DNA from: Bacteroides sp. An322
Lineage (GTDB): Bacteria > Bacteroidota > Bacteroidia > Bacteroidales > Bacteroidaceae
DNA: 64,000 nt
Assembly: GCF_002161765.1 (NCBI RefSeq)
Contig: NZ_NFIN01000004.1
Span: 117,357-181,356 of the forward strand
Reading direction: 5' to 3'
A program made the translations under genes and the position numbers. The notes under the pieces are model-generated. The model had not been told where the DNA came from. It saw nothing but the letters and a program-made list of their open reading frames with translations, and did no database searches. This document shows, piece by piece, positions 1-8,494 of the stretch; position 1 is the stretch's first letter; each line of letters starts with the position of its first letter.

Positions 1-95
1 AAAAAATAACGCTCAAAATAGAAGCAAATCTGTCAAATTACTATGGTAAACCAATCAAAAGCATCAGAAAATGTTCTTTATAACAAATAATCACT

Positions 96-103
96 TATCT
101 TTG
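96..103 (+). promoter_or_regulatory. Bacteroidetes -7 promoter box for the GH43 gene
   Basis: TATCTTTG matches the Bacteroidetes -7 consensus TAnnTTTG and lies 43 bases before the ATG. No clear -33 TTTG is seen at the expected spacing, so regulated or weak initiation is possible. The rest of bases 1-146 is AT-rich and shows no gene. Confidence 0.6.
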
Positions 104-146
104 TTTAGCAATTTAATTAACCTAACCAAATAAATAAAGACAAACC

Positions 147-2075
147 ATGAATTACAAAAACCGAATGCTAACCTTGCTCGCATTATTCGCTTTCGCGTTT
201 AATGCTTCTTGGGCTTTCAAACCGGAAGAAAAAGACTATGTGGGCTATCTTTTCACGTATTTCACCGGAAACCATATCAGCGAAGAAGCAATATGTTTCG
301 GCGTCAGTATGGACGGCTATTCCTTTTATGCTTTAAATGATAACAAACCGGTGCTCGACTCGAAAGTCATCAGTTCGACCGGCGGTGTGCGCGACCCGCA
401 TATCCTGCGGTGTGAAAACGGAAACACATTTTATATGGTCGCAACCGATATGGTATCGGATAACGGCTGGGACTCGAACCGCGCCATGGTGATGCTGAAA
501 TCGAACAACTTGGTAAACTGGTCACATTCTGTCATCAACATACAAAAGCGTTATAAAGGACAAGAAAAGCTGAAACGTGTATGGGCGCCGCAAACCATTT
601 TCGATAAAGAAGCAGGCCAATACATGGTGTATTGGTCGATGCAATACGAAGGCGGACCGGATGTTATCTATTATGCTTACGCCAATGAGGATTTCACCGA
701 CTTAACCGGAGAACCGAAACCGTTGTTCATCCCAGCCGACAAGAAATCGTGCATCGACGGGGATATTGTCTACAAAGACGGTATTTATCACCTGTTCTAC
801 AAAACGGAAGGACACGGAAACGGCATCAAGGTAGCCACTACCCATTCGCTTACTTCAGGCGAATGGAAAGAAAGCCCCGACTACAAACAACAGACCAAAG
901 AAGCGGTAGAAGGTGCAGGCACATTCAAGCTCATCGGCCAGGACAAATACATCCTGATGTATGATGTATACATGAAAGGAGCTTACCAATTTACGGAAAC
1001 CACCGACTTGGAACATTTCAAAGTCATCGACCATGCCGTAAAGATGGACTTCCATCCGCGCCACGGTACCGTTATCCCTATCACACGTGCCGAACTGAAA
1101 CGCATTACTGATGAATGGGGCAAGCCTGAAGAATTGGGCGAATTGCCTCAGAATCCGGTATTGCCCGGTTTCCATGCCGACCCTGAAGTGCTCTATTCAA
1201 AACAAACCGGCAAATACTACATCTATTCCACCACCGACGGACAACCCGGCTGGGGAGGCTGGTATTTCACGGCATTCTCTTCGTCCGACCTGAAAGACTG
1301 GACATACGAAGGAGTGATTCTCGACCTGCGTTCTCCGCAAGTACCTTGGGCAAACGGAAACGCATGGGCACCAGCCATCGAAGAGAAATTGATTGACGGA
1401 AAATACAAATACTTCTTCTATTATAGCGGAAACCCGAACGACAATTCAGGCAAGCAAATCGGTGTAGCCATAGCCGACTCGCCTGTAGGTCCGTTTAAAG
1501 ACAAGGGACAACCCATCATCACCGATTCACCAACCGGAGGAGGACAACAAATAGACGTAGATGTATTTACCGACCCGATGACTGGTACACCTTATATATA
1601 TTGGGGCAACGGTTACATGGCAGGAGCCGAACTGAATAGCGATATGGTATCGGTAAAAAAAGAAACAATCAAAGTATTGACCCCCAAAGGCGGAAGCCTG
1701 AAAGACTATGCGTATCGTGAAGCTCCATACGTATTCTATCGGAAAGGCACGTATTATTTCTTATGGTCGGTAGACGATACCGGTTCGCCTAACTATCACG
1801 TGGCATACGGCACTTCCGATTCTCCTCTCGGTCCGATAAAGGTAGCCAAAGACCCTATCGTCACTATCCAAGACCCGGAGAAAGAAATCTATGGTCCGGC
1901 ACACAATTCGGTAATACGCAAGCCCGGTACCGATGAATGGTACATTGTATATCACCGCATCAATAAAAACTACTTGGATAAAGACAAAGGTCCGGGCGTA
2001 CACCGCGAAGTCTGCATCGACCGCCTGGAGTTCAACGAAGACGGAACCATCAAACGCGTCACATTAACCAAATAA
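147..2075 (+). CDS. Tandem GH43 glycoside hydrolase (arabinofuranosidase/xylosidase type)
   Basis: This secreted enzyme most likely releases arabinose or xylose from plant polysaccharide side chains. Residues 1-23 form a signal peptide. Two GH43 five-bladed propeller modules follow: one at about 29-310 (RDPHIL near residue 82) and one at about 335-642. The second keeps the expected catalytic set: Asp in PGFHADPEV (about 341), Asp in QIDVDVF (about 470) and Glu in REAPYV (about 525), with the metal-site His in GPAHNS (about 584). In the first module Asp is clear but the acid Glu is less obvious (EGAGTF), so it may be weak or serve in binding. The GH51 gene follows after 11 bases, so the two are probably one transcript. 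No SusC/D pair precedes it within the window. GH43 membership is firm; the exact substrate is inferred from the GH51 neighbour. Confidence 0.88.
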   Translation: MNYKNRMLTLLALFAFAFNASWAFKPEEKDYVGYLFTYFTGNHISEEAICFGVSMDGYSFYALNDNKPVLDSKVISSTGGVRDPHILRCENGNTFYMVATDMVSDNGWDSNRAMVMLKSNNLVNWSHSVINIQKRYKGQEKLKRVWAPQTIFDKEAGQYMVYWSMQYEGGPDVIYYAYANEDFTDLTGEPKPLFIPADKKSCIDGDIVYKDGIYHLFYKTEGHGNGIKVATTHSLTSGEWKESPDYKQQTKEAVEGAGTFKLIGQDKYILMYDVYMKGAYQFTETTDLEHFKVIDHAVKMDFHPRHGTVIPITRAELKRITDEWGKPEELGELPQNPVLPGFHADPEVLYSKQTGKYYIYSTTDGQPGWGGWYFTAFSSSDLKDWTYEGVILDLRSPQVPWANGNAWAPAIEEKLIDGKYKYFFYYSGNPNDNSGKQIGVAIADSPVGPFKDKGQPIITDSPTGGGQQIDVDVFTDPMTGTPYIYWGNGYMAGAELNSDMVSVKKETIKVLTPKGGSLKDYAYREAPYVFYRKGTYYFLWSVDDTGSPNYHVAYGTSDSPLGPIKVAKDPIVTIQDPEKEIYGPAHNSVIRKPGTDEWYIVYHRINKNYLDKDKGPGVHREVCIDRLEFNEDGTIKRVTLTK

Positions 2076-2086
2076 ATACCACACCT

Positions 2087-4576
2087 ATGAAACACTTTGC
2101 ATGGATTGCAGCCTGTTGTGCCGGCATGGGGCTGGCGCCTATGCAGGCACATGCCCAAGAAGGGTTAAGCCAACCCGATTCGATTTACTTGTTCTCGTAT
2201 GCCACCACTCCCGATGAAGGACGAAGCGGACTGAAATTCGCTTGGAGCAGAGACGGAGAAGAATGGTTCAGCATCGGAAACGAACGAGGATACGTGAAAT
2301 GCGATTATGGAGCTTGGGGAGCGGAAAAACGGATGATAAAACCCGAACTGTACCGCGACGCTCAAGGCGTATGGCATTGCGTATGGCAACTGAACGGAAA
2401 CGGGAAAGAATTCGGACACGCCGCCTCTGCCGACCTGCTAAACTGGAAAAGACAGAGCTACTTTACCGATGCCCAATACAAGGAATATATCTCCGATGCG
2501 TGGAGCAAATATCCGCAACAGACCGCCAAGATAAATAACACGCCCGAAGAAGGTACATTGCAAAAAGTCGCTTGGTATGACGTAGAACGCCTGCAACGGT
2601 TTGCCGAAAGTTGCGAATACCGGAATCAGTTGTATAATGAGCAAACCGACCAAGACAAGACCCGTTTTGCCGACCTCAAACCTGTCAATTTAGAACTGAC
2701 CGTACAACCTGAAAAGGAAAAAGCCATCAGCGATAAACTCATCGGTGTATTCTTCGAAGACATCAACTATGGAGCAGACGGAGGCTTATACGCCGAACTG
2801 GTACAAAACCGCGACTTCGAATATGTAGCAGGAGAAAACCACCGGATCAAGGAATGGGGACCTACATACGCCTGGTCTTTGAAAGGCAAAGGAGCGGAAA
2901 TGAGCATACAAACCTCCTCTCCCATTCATCCAAACAACTCGCACTACTTATCCTTGAAAGTAAACCAAGCCGGAGCGGAACTGAGCAATACCGGATTTGA
3001 CGGCATGGTCATTAAGGAAGGCGAGAAATACGATTTCTCATTCTTCGCCCGCACAGCCGGAAAAAGCGGAAAGGCAAAAATCAGCCTATACAGTCCTGAC
3101 GGCTCTGTACTTGCCAACAAAACGGTAAGCATATCTTCTAAAGACTGGAAAAAAGTTTCTACAACCCTACAGGCAAAAGCCTCTGCCGATGCTGCCACAT
3201 TGGGCATAAGCCTATTGACAGAAGGAGAATACGACTTGGACATGGTTTCACTCTTCCCTCAAAATACCTTCAAAGGACATAAGAACGGACTCCGCCCCGA
3301 CCTTGCACAAGCCATTGCAGACATCCGACCGCGCTTTGTGCGTTTCCCCGGAGGTTGTGCTTCGCATGGACAAGGATTGGAAAACATCTATCGCTGGAAA
3401 AATACGGTAGGTCCATTAGAAACCCGCAAGCCCATGAAAAACATTTGGGGATACCATCAGACCATGGGAATAGGCTATTTCGAATACTTCCAGTTCTGCG
3501 AAGACATCGGTGCCGAACCTTTACCGGTAATTGCTGCAGGTGTGCCTTGCCAAAACTCGGCATGCATTCCGGGCAAATTGCTGAGCGGAGGGCAACAGGG
3601 AGGTATTCCAATGGAAGAAATGGACGCATACATTCAAGACATCCTTGACTTGATTGACTATGCCAACGGTGACCCGAAGAAAAGCCAATGGGCTAAACTG
3701 CGTGCAGAATCGGGACACCCGAAACCGTTCAACCTGAAATACATCGGAATAGGAAATGAAGACCTGATAACCGATGTTTTCGAAGAACGTTTTACCTTGA
3801 TTTATGATGCCATTAAGAAACATCATCCCGAAATTACAGTTATCGGCACAGTAGGCCCGTTCTATGAAGGAACAGATTACGAAGAAGGCTGGAACTTGGC
3901 AGACCGCCTGAACGTGCCAATGGTCGACGAGCATTATTACAATACACCGGGCTGGTTTATCTACAATCAGAACTATTACGACAAATACGACCGCTCGAAA
4001 TCGAAAGTCTATTTAGGCGAATATGCTGCCCACTTGCCCGGACGTCCCAATAATATTGAAACCGCATTGGCAGAAGCCCTGTATCTGACTGCTGTAGAAA
4101 GAAACGGCGACATGGTGTTGATGACTTCGTATGCACCGCTATTGGCGAAAGAAGGCTACACGCAATGGAATCCGGACCTGATTTACTTCAACAACAAAGA
4201 AGTAAAACCCTCGGTAGGATATTATACCCAATTGCTGTATGGTCAAAACTCAGGCGACCGTTACCTGCCTGCCGAAAGTAAAATTGATAACAACCGGAAC
4301 GATGTACGCAGCCGAATCGCTTCTTCCATCGTGCGTGACAGCCAAACCGGAGATTTAATCATCAAGTTAGTTAATCTGCTTCCCGCAGCTGTCAACTCCC
4401 AACTGAATCTTCCGGCAGACGCCAAAGACAAGCAAGCCAAAGTAACCGTTCTCTCTGGAGACCCTGACGACCAGAATGCCAAACCGGTAGAAAAGGCTTT
4501 AGAAGCCAGTGATAAGTTATCTTATACCTTACCGCCTTACTCATTCAGCGTAATCCGGTTCTCGGCAAAAGAATAA
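2087..4576 (+). CDS. GH51 alpha-L-arabinofuranosidase with GH43-like N-terminal piece
   Basis: This is a secreted or periplasmic alpha-L-arabinofuranosidase (829 aa). A signal peptide ends near residue 23. Residues about 30-130 resemble the first blades of GH43 propellers, including a module in the gene just upstream (YLFSYATT, WSRDGEEW), but are too short to form a full propeller. GH51 sequence starts near residue 200 (GVFFEDINYG at about 222), is interrupted by a beta-sandwich carbohydrate-binding-like stretch at about 260-395, and then runs as the TIM barrel. The acid/base Glu is in GIGNEDL (about 555) and the nucleophile Glu in YLGEYAAH (about 645). The final 100 residues form the usual GH51 C-terminal beta domain. 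It lies 11 bases after the GH43 gene and ends facing the FadL-like gene across a large hairpin. The family call is firm; the role of the N-terminal piece is unknown. Confidence 0.9.
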   Translation: MKHFAWIAACCAGMGLAPMQAHAQEGLSQPDSIYLFSYATTPDEGRSGLKFAWSRDGEEWFSIGNERGYVKCDYGAWGAEKRMIKPELYRDAQGVWHCVWQLNGNGKEFGHAASADLLNWKRQSYFTDAQYKEYISDAWSKYPQQTAKINNTPEEGTLQKVAWYDVERLQRFAESCEYRNQLYNEQTDQDKTRFADLKPVNLELTVQPEKEKAISDKLIGVFFEDINYGADGGLYAELVQNRDFEYVAGENHRIKEWGPTYAWSLKGKGAEMSIQTSSPIHPNNSHYLSLKVNQAGAELSNTGFDGMVIKEGEKYDFSFFARTAGKSGKAKISLYSPDGSVLANKTVSISSKDWKKVSTTLQAKASADAATLGISLLTEGEYDLDMVSLFPQNTFKGHKNGLRPDLAQAIADIRPRFVRFPGGCASHGQGLENIYRWKNTVGPLETRKPMKNIWGYHQTMGIGYFEYFQFCEDIGAEPLPVIAAGVPCQNSACIPGKLLSGGQQGGIPMEEMDAYIQDILDLIDYANGDPKKSQWAKLRAESGHPKPFNLKYIGIGNEDLITDVFEERFTLIYDAIKKHHPEITVIGTVGPFYEGTDYEEGWNLADRLNVPMVDEHYYNTPGWFIYNQNYYDKYDRSKSKVYLGEYAAHLPGRPNNIETALAEALYLTAVERNGDMVLMTSYAPLLAKEGYTQWNPDLIYFNNKEVKPSVGYYTQLLYGQNSGDRYLPAESKIDNNRNDVRSRIASSIVRDSQTGDLIIKLVNLLPAAVNSQLNLPADAKDKQAKVTVLSGDPDDQNAKPVEKALEASDKLSYTLPPYSFSVIRFSAKE

Positions 4577-4581
4577 CTATC

Positions 4582-4710
4582 TCAAAATAGGAAGTACTCT
4601 TTTCTTGTCTAAAGGAACGAAGTGAAGAATCTCGGAAACATAAACAAAATGTACACGAGATTCTTCACTTCGTTCCCTTAGACATTACTTTTTGATAATC
4701 AGATTCTACT
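4582..4710. repeat. Family D dispersed element with 28-bp hairpin
   Basis: Arms at 4607-4634 and 4656-4683 are nearly perfect inverted repeats (28 bp, 21-base loop) that include GAATCTCG / CGAGATTC. The flanks (CAAAATA before, ACATTACTTTTT plus ATAATCAGA after) are shared with a second copy at 30719-30845, so the unit is about 125 bp rather than just a stem. It lies between two convergent genes and could end transcription in both directions. Confidence 0.8.
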
Positions 4711-4725
4711 TTAATGTCACATTCT

Positions 4726-6378
4726 TTAGAAATTCACCCCTAACGTAAAAAGCAACTGATGACGGTCGTGATTTACTTTAGCAGGCAGATTAGTACGTCC
4801 TACGATAGAATTGCCATCGGTCGAGAACTGATAATCATCGAACATATAGAAATCCGACTTATAGAAATCGTACTTATAAGCCACATCACAATAGAACAAG
4901 TTGCCACGATAACCCAAGCCTAATGTCAACGTATTGCGAGCCTTCAGGTTATGATATTCCGGGTCGGTACGGGTCACATCGTAAATAATCTGATCATTCA
5001 AATTCGTCGACAAATTTGGAACATAGCGTGCCGAATTATCCTTAATTGGAGAAGTCATGTAATTATATCCTGCACGGAAACTGAACTTCGGCGTTAGTTT
5101 AGCTTCCATACCGACACGCACCGTATGAGTGCTTTGCAAGTATTTATCAACCGCTTCATTCGAAGATGCCAATTCATATCCGTCCCGGTCTTTGTACTTC
5201 GAAGCACCGTAATTCGCATACTCATATTCGGCATCCAATGCCAATACAGTGCCCACCGTTGTACCCATACTTACATTCACCTTCCAAGGCGTATTCAGCA
5301 AATAATCCCAGCCATACGCGCCCGAAGGCAGATAATCGCCTAAATTCTCACTATAATCCTCTGGCATAGCCAATACACTGGTACCTAAAGTTGATGTATA
5401 CGTATCCGATAAAGCATACCATATCGGCGTATGTATAGCCAAGCCAATACGGAAAGGAGAATACTCGAAAGGACGGATTATGGCACCTAATTTCAAGTCG
5501 AACCCCGTACCTTCCGTATCAAACCAATTATTCAAGGTAAATCCTCCATTATCTTCTCCATTATCATCCACTATATTTTCTGCATACGAAGAATACCGGT
5601 GATAATTGATATCATAAACGCCTAATGTCAAACCAAAATAAAAACGGTCTTTTACGTTAAAGGAAACATTGAAATCGTATGCATTGATTCCTCCCTCTTC
5701 CCTACTATAATATTCTCCATTCTGACCGTTCCATCCCAACATATAAAAATCATCTGTAACTCCTTCATCACCCGAACTGGTCACCAATCCTGTCCGTGCT
5801 CCCATCATTCCCAAGAAAGGCGTATACAAAAATGCATCCGAACGGTAAGGATTGCCAATATTCAGCAAATTATCAAAAGCTTCCTGGGAATATACATCAC
5901 CTGAACCAAGCAACATATCCTGCATCTGCCACGTCATGGAAGCGCCATTCAGATTACCGCCTGAAGAAAACTGACGGTTGAAATTAGCCAGTTTATGATA
6001 GTTGAAACCGAAATTCAAGTATCTCAAATCAGTCCGATTCCCTATTTTCATGCTATATACAATGCCGATTTGGTCAAAGGATGCCCGTGTCCGCTCATCT
6101 TTCACTATTGAGCCTCCCAAATCACTCTCCGTCATATTTTTATTGAATCCGAACGATACAGAAACATCATTGCTTCGAAACAATCCGATACCTGCCGGAT
6201 TGGTACTCATCGTTGATATATCTGCACCAAGGGCACTCATTGCACCACCCATACCGACATAACGTGCCGTGCCGTTTAACTCTCCTACTCCGAAACGAGC
6301 GGCATCATATTGCGTTTGAGCAACAACAGCCGAAGCCATCATTGCCAATATTCCAAAAGAAATTATTCTTGTTTTCAT
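4726..6378 (-). CDS. FadL/OmpP1-type outer-membrane transport protein
   Basis: This 550-residue outer-membrane beta-barrel belongs to the FadL/OmpP1/TodX family (PF03349), which moves hydrophobic compounds across the outer membrane. Residues 1-20 form a signal peptide ending VVAQ. The N-terminal hallmark follows: the mature start TARYVGMGGAMSALGADIS, and then NPAGIGLFRS, the conserved plug or hatch motif of the family. The remainder alternates aromatic and polar residues typical of barrel strands, and the last residues (LLFTLGVNF) end in Phe, the outer-membrane assembly signal. In Bacteroidetes annotations such genes are often called hemin receptor; there is no sequence basis for haem here. 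The gene follows the low-complexity secreted protein on the same strand with a 108-base gap that carries a palindrome. Confidence 0.85.
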   Translation of the reverse strand: MKTRIISFGILAMMASAVVAQTQYDAARFGVGELNGTARYVGMGGAMSALGADISTMSTNPAGIGLFRSNDVSVSFGFNKNMTESDLGGSIVKDERTRASFDQIGIVYSMKIGNRTDLRYLNFGFNYHKLANFNRQFSSGGNLNGASMTWQMQDMLLGSGDVYSQEAFDNLLNIGNPYRSDAFLYTPFLGMMGARTGLVTSSGDEGVTDDFYMLGWNGQNGEYYSREEGGINAYDFNVSFNVKDRFYFGLTLGVYDINYHRYSSYAENIVDDNGEDNGGFTLNNWFDTEGTGFDLKLGAIIRPFEYSPFRIGLAIHTPIWYALSDTYTSTLGTSVLAMPEDYSENLGDYLPSGAYGWDYLLNTPWKVNVSMGTTVGTVLALDAEYEYANYGASKYKDRDGYELASSNEAVDKYLQSTHTVRVGMEAKLTPKFSFRAGYNYMTSPIKDNSARYVPNLSTNLNDQIIYDVTRTDPEYHNLKARNTLTLGLGYRGNLFYCDVAYKYDFYKSDFYMFDDYQFSTDGNSIVGRTNLPAKVNHDRHQLLFTLGVNF

Positions 6379-6429
6379 TTTGTCTCTTTTTATTCTTTAC
6401 CAATACCTGCATTCTACCAATTCATTTGT

Positions 6430-6454
6430 TAGGGGCGTATGCGATACGCCCCTA
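6430..6454. repeat. Solo GGGCGTAT palindrome (family A)
   Basis: TAGGGGCGTAT and ATACGCCCCTA are perfect 11-bp arms around a 3-base loop. This is one half of the two-hairpin element seen complete at 33845-33924 and 61572-61655. It lies between two leftward genes and could shape the transcript between them. Confidence 0.75.
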
Positions 6455-6486
6455 CATCGATGCTTTGCGAATCTCGTATCTAATAC

Positions 6487-7746
6487 CTATCTTCTACGGC
6501 CTCCACCGCCCGAAGAACGGCTTACGCCACCTCCGCCTCTGTTCATGCTTCCACCGCTGCTCCGGTTAAAACTTCCGCCCGAACTACGGTTGAAACTATT
6601 GCTTCGTGTCGTTGAATTGCGGTTAAACGAATTACGATTGCTATTATTATAATTCACGCTCCGGCGTGTACTGCTCGGGCGATTATACGATGAACCCGTA
6701 CGGTCTACACTCCGGCTTGGACGTGTATATACACCTTGCGAACGGGAACCTGAACGTATCGTTCCTGTAGAATTGCCGCTTCGTATAGCAGTTCTTCCCG
6801 GACGGACAGATTGACTTTCACCACGTGTTCCAGAGCCTTGCACAACTCTTCCGATAGATGAACGGCGTATTGCGGTATTTCCTCTTGCTTGGCTTAAACT
6901 TCCAGTAGCAGGGCGTGAATGCGAAACACTCGTTGCATAACGTGAAGATCCGCGCGTATGCGAACCGCCTGAAGTCATATAACGTGTCGGGCGATAATCG
7001 GTAAATCCCGGACGGTGATGCCATCCTCCACCGCCCCAATAAGGATACGGATGATGATGCCACGGACCCCAATAGCCAGCGTACCAGCCGCCCCAATAGC
7101 CGCCATACCAATACGAAGAATACCAACCTCCATAATACCAAGGCGAATGCCAGCCCCAGCCATATCCCCAACGCGGACCGGCTATGCTCCAATTCCAACG
7201 CCAGTCCCACCATAACGGATTGGTATAAGTAGGGAATACATACGCATACAATCCGTCATCGTATACGTTCCAATCCCACGAAGGATAAGCGCCATACACC
7301 ACGTCCCAATACAACGGACTGCTTATCGGTATGGCGTATGCCGGACTACGGAAACGGACGATACGCATGGCATATTCGTAATCATCCTGCGAGCCTTCGA
7401 AACCGTTTACCCACTCACCGCGTTCGCCGTAAGGTTTCCCCTCTATATATAAGGTATCGTTCTGCATGCTGAACGTATTCTCTCTTGATGTGTACCTGCG
7501 GTTGTACTCATCAATATCGCGCGTCTTCCCCGTCACATCCTTTACCACTACCGTTGTTGCAGGGGGAACTGATGCCGTTGTCGTTGTAGTCGTTGTTGTC
7601 TGCCTTGTCACCTGACGCACCTCTGTTTTCGTTTCCGCTTTCTTCTCTTTCTTCGGAACGAAATAAAGGTCATCGTTCTGTGCCATAGCCAGCCACGGCA
7701 AGCAAGCTATCAACAACGCAATTCCTAATCTCATTTCCACTTTCAT
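6487..7746 (-). CDS. Secreted low-complexity protein, Trp/Tyr/Gly-rich and Ser/Arg/Asn-rich
   Basis: I do not recognise a functional family. The 419-residue product starts with a signal peptide (about 1-22, ending LAMAQ). Next comes a Lys/Glu-rich stretch with a run of eight Thr (about 48-58), then a moderately complex region (about 75-190). Residues about 190-265 are extremely rich in Trp, Tyr, Gly and His (WGYGWGWHSPWYYGGW is an example). The tail from about 280 is Ser/Arg/Asn/Gly-rich with repeated SFNRSSGG-like units and ends GGGGRRR. The layout suggests a cell-surface or periplasmic protein with a disordered tail. A -7 box lies upstream at 7799-7792. Similar proteins are common as hypotheticals in Bacteroides. 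Confidence 0.75.
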   Translation of the reverse strand: MKVEMRLGIALLIACLPWLAMAQNDDLYFVPKKEKKAETKTEVRQVTRQTTTTTTTTASVPPATTVVVKDVTGKTRDIDEYNRRYTSRENTFSMQNDTLYIEGKPYGERGEWVNGFEGSQDDYEYAMRIVRFRSPAYAIPISSPLYWDVVYGAYPSWDWNVYDDGLYAYVFPTYTNPLWWDWRWNWSIAGPRWGYGWGWHSPWYYGGWYSSYWYGGYWGGWYAGYWGPWHHHPYPYWGGGGWHHRPGFTDYRPTRYMTSGGSHTRGSSRYATSVSHSRPATGSLSQARGNTAIRRSSIGRVVQGSGTRGESQSVRPGRTAIRSGNSTGTIRSGSRSQGVYTRPSRSVDRTGSSYNRPSSTRRSVNYNNSNRNSFNRNSTTRSNSFNRSSGGSFNRSSGGSMNRGGGGVSRSSGGGGRRR

Positions 7747-7791
7747 ATACCTATTCTTTTATTATTTTCTTTCATGCCTTTTTCAGCAATA

Positions 7792-7799
7792 CAAAGTTA
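7792..7799 (-). promoter_or_regulatory. Promoter for the low-complexity secreted protein
   Basis: On the minus strand TAACTTTG lies 45 bases before the ATG, with CTTG 19 bases further upstream (7822-7819), close to the Bacteroidetes -33/-7 spacing. Confidence 0.6.
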
Positions 7800-7913
7800 A
7801 CAAGATTCTTCCATTTTGCAAGTAGGAAATCCCTATTTCCTGATAGGAATTTCCCTATTTTCTTCATTCGGCAAGAAGCTCTCGCACGCACGTTTTTATA
7901 TTGACTTTACACA

Positions 7914-7989
7914 CATACGGCTTCATCGGCTTACGAAGCCGCATGAATCAGCCAACACATACGGCTTCGTAAGCCGATGAAGCCGTATG
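7914..7989. repeat. Family C palindrome, perfect 27-bp arms
   Basis: Arms 7914-7940 and 7963-7989 are perfect reverse complements built from CATACGGCTTCATCGGCTT and a GAAGCC end, with a 22-base loop. Related copies are at 26342-26421 and 49601-49682. This copy lies between divergent genes, so simple termination does not explain it. Confidence 0.85.
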
Positions 7990-8131
7990 CATGTAAGAGC
8001 GTTACTTATTCTTTTTTATAACGCATTATCCTCTTGCTGTTTTTTCACTCAATATCAGACTTTTAGAAAGACAAGATACAGAAAAACACAAAAAAACAGG
8101 CCCAATGTGTACAATTTGTAAAATATTACAT

Positions 8132-8139
8132 TATATTTG
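8132..8139 (+). promoter_or_regulatory. -7 promoter box for the first susC gene
   Basis: TATATTTG fits TAnnTTTG. It implies a 5' leader of about 350 nt before the susC start. A TTTG lies upstream at 8115-8118 but the gap (13 bases) is too short for a standard -33 element, consistent with an activated promoter. Confidence 0.5.
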
Positions 8140-8494
8140 CACTAAAGAAAAACATACAAACCAGACTAAAAGCTATGAGATACACAAAAGAAAACTTTTA
8201 TGCAGAACATCAAAAAAACGGCTGTTCCGGATGCATTCTTTACATCTGCCTTTTGTCTCACCAACAGAAATTGGCGGAAAAACGATTATATTTTATTCTT
8301 ACTGCAATACATCGGCACCTCCGGTTATTTGTAACACCTGCTTGAACAGAGGCAAGAACTGTAAACAAATTACATTGCCCCCTGATTACGAAAACAAACA
8401 CAATAAACTGAAAAAATAGTGTGTAACCGTATCATTCTTTTCTGTATGCATACGTTTGCGCTATCTTGTTATATTAACCTATAAAATTACTCTT

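Larger units (their letters stand above)
7747..8494. other. Divergent intergenic region with palindrome and susC promoter
   Basis: This 748-base gap separates two divergent genes. It holds the leftward promoter near 7799, the family C palindrome at 7914-7989, and a rightward -7 box at 8132-8139. From there to the susC ATG is a leader of about 350 bases. A 104-codon open frame in the leader (8105-8419) begins upstream of the promoter box and has no recognisable features, so I do not call it a gene. Confidence 0.6.

Noticed and set aside
8105..8419. 104-codon plus-strand frame upstream of the first susC, Cys-containing
   Set aside because: It starts before the -7 box at 8132, has no recognisable domain and unlikely composition; it is better explained as susC leader sequence.
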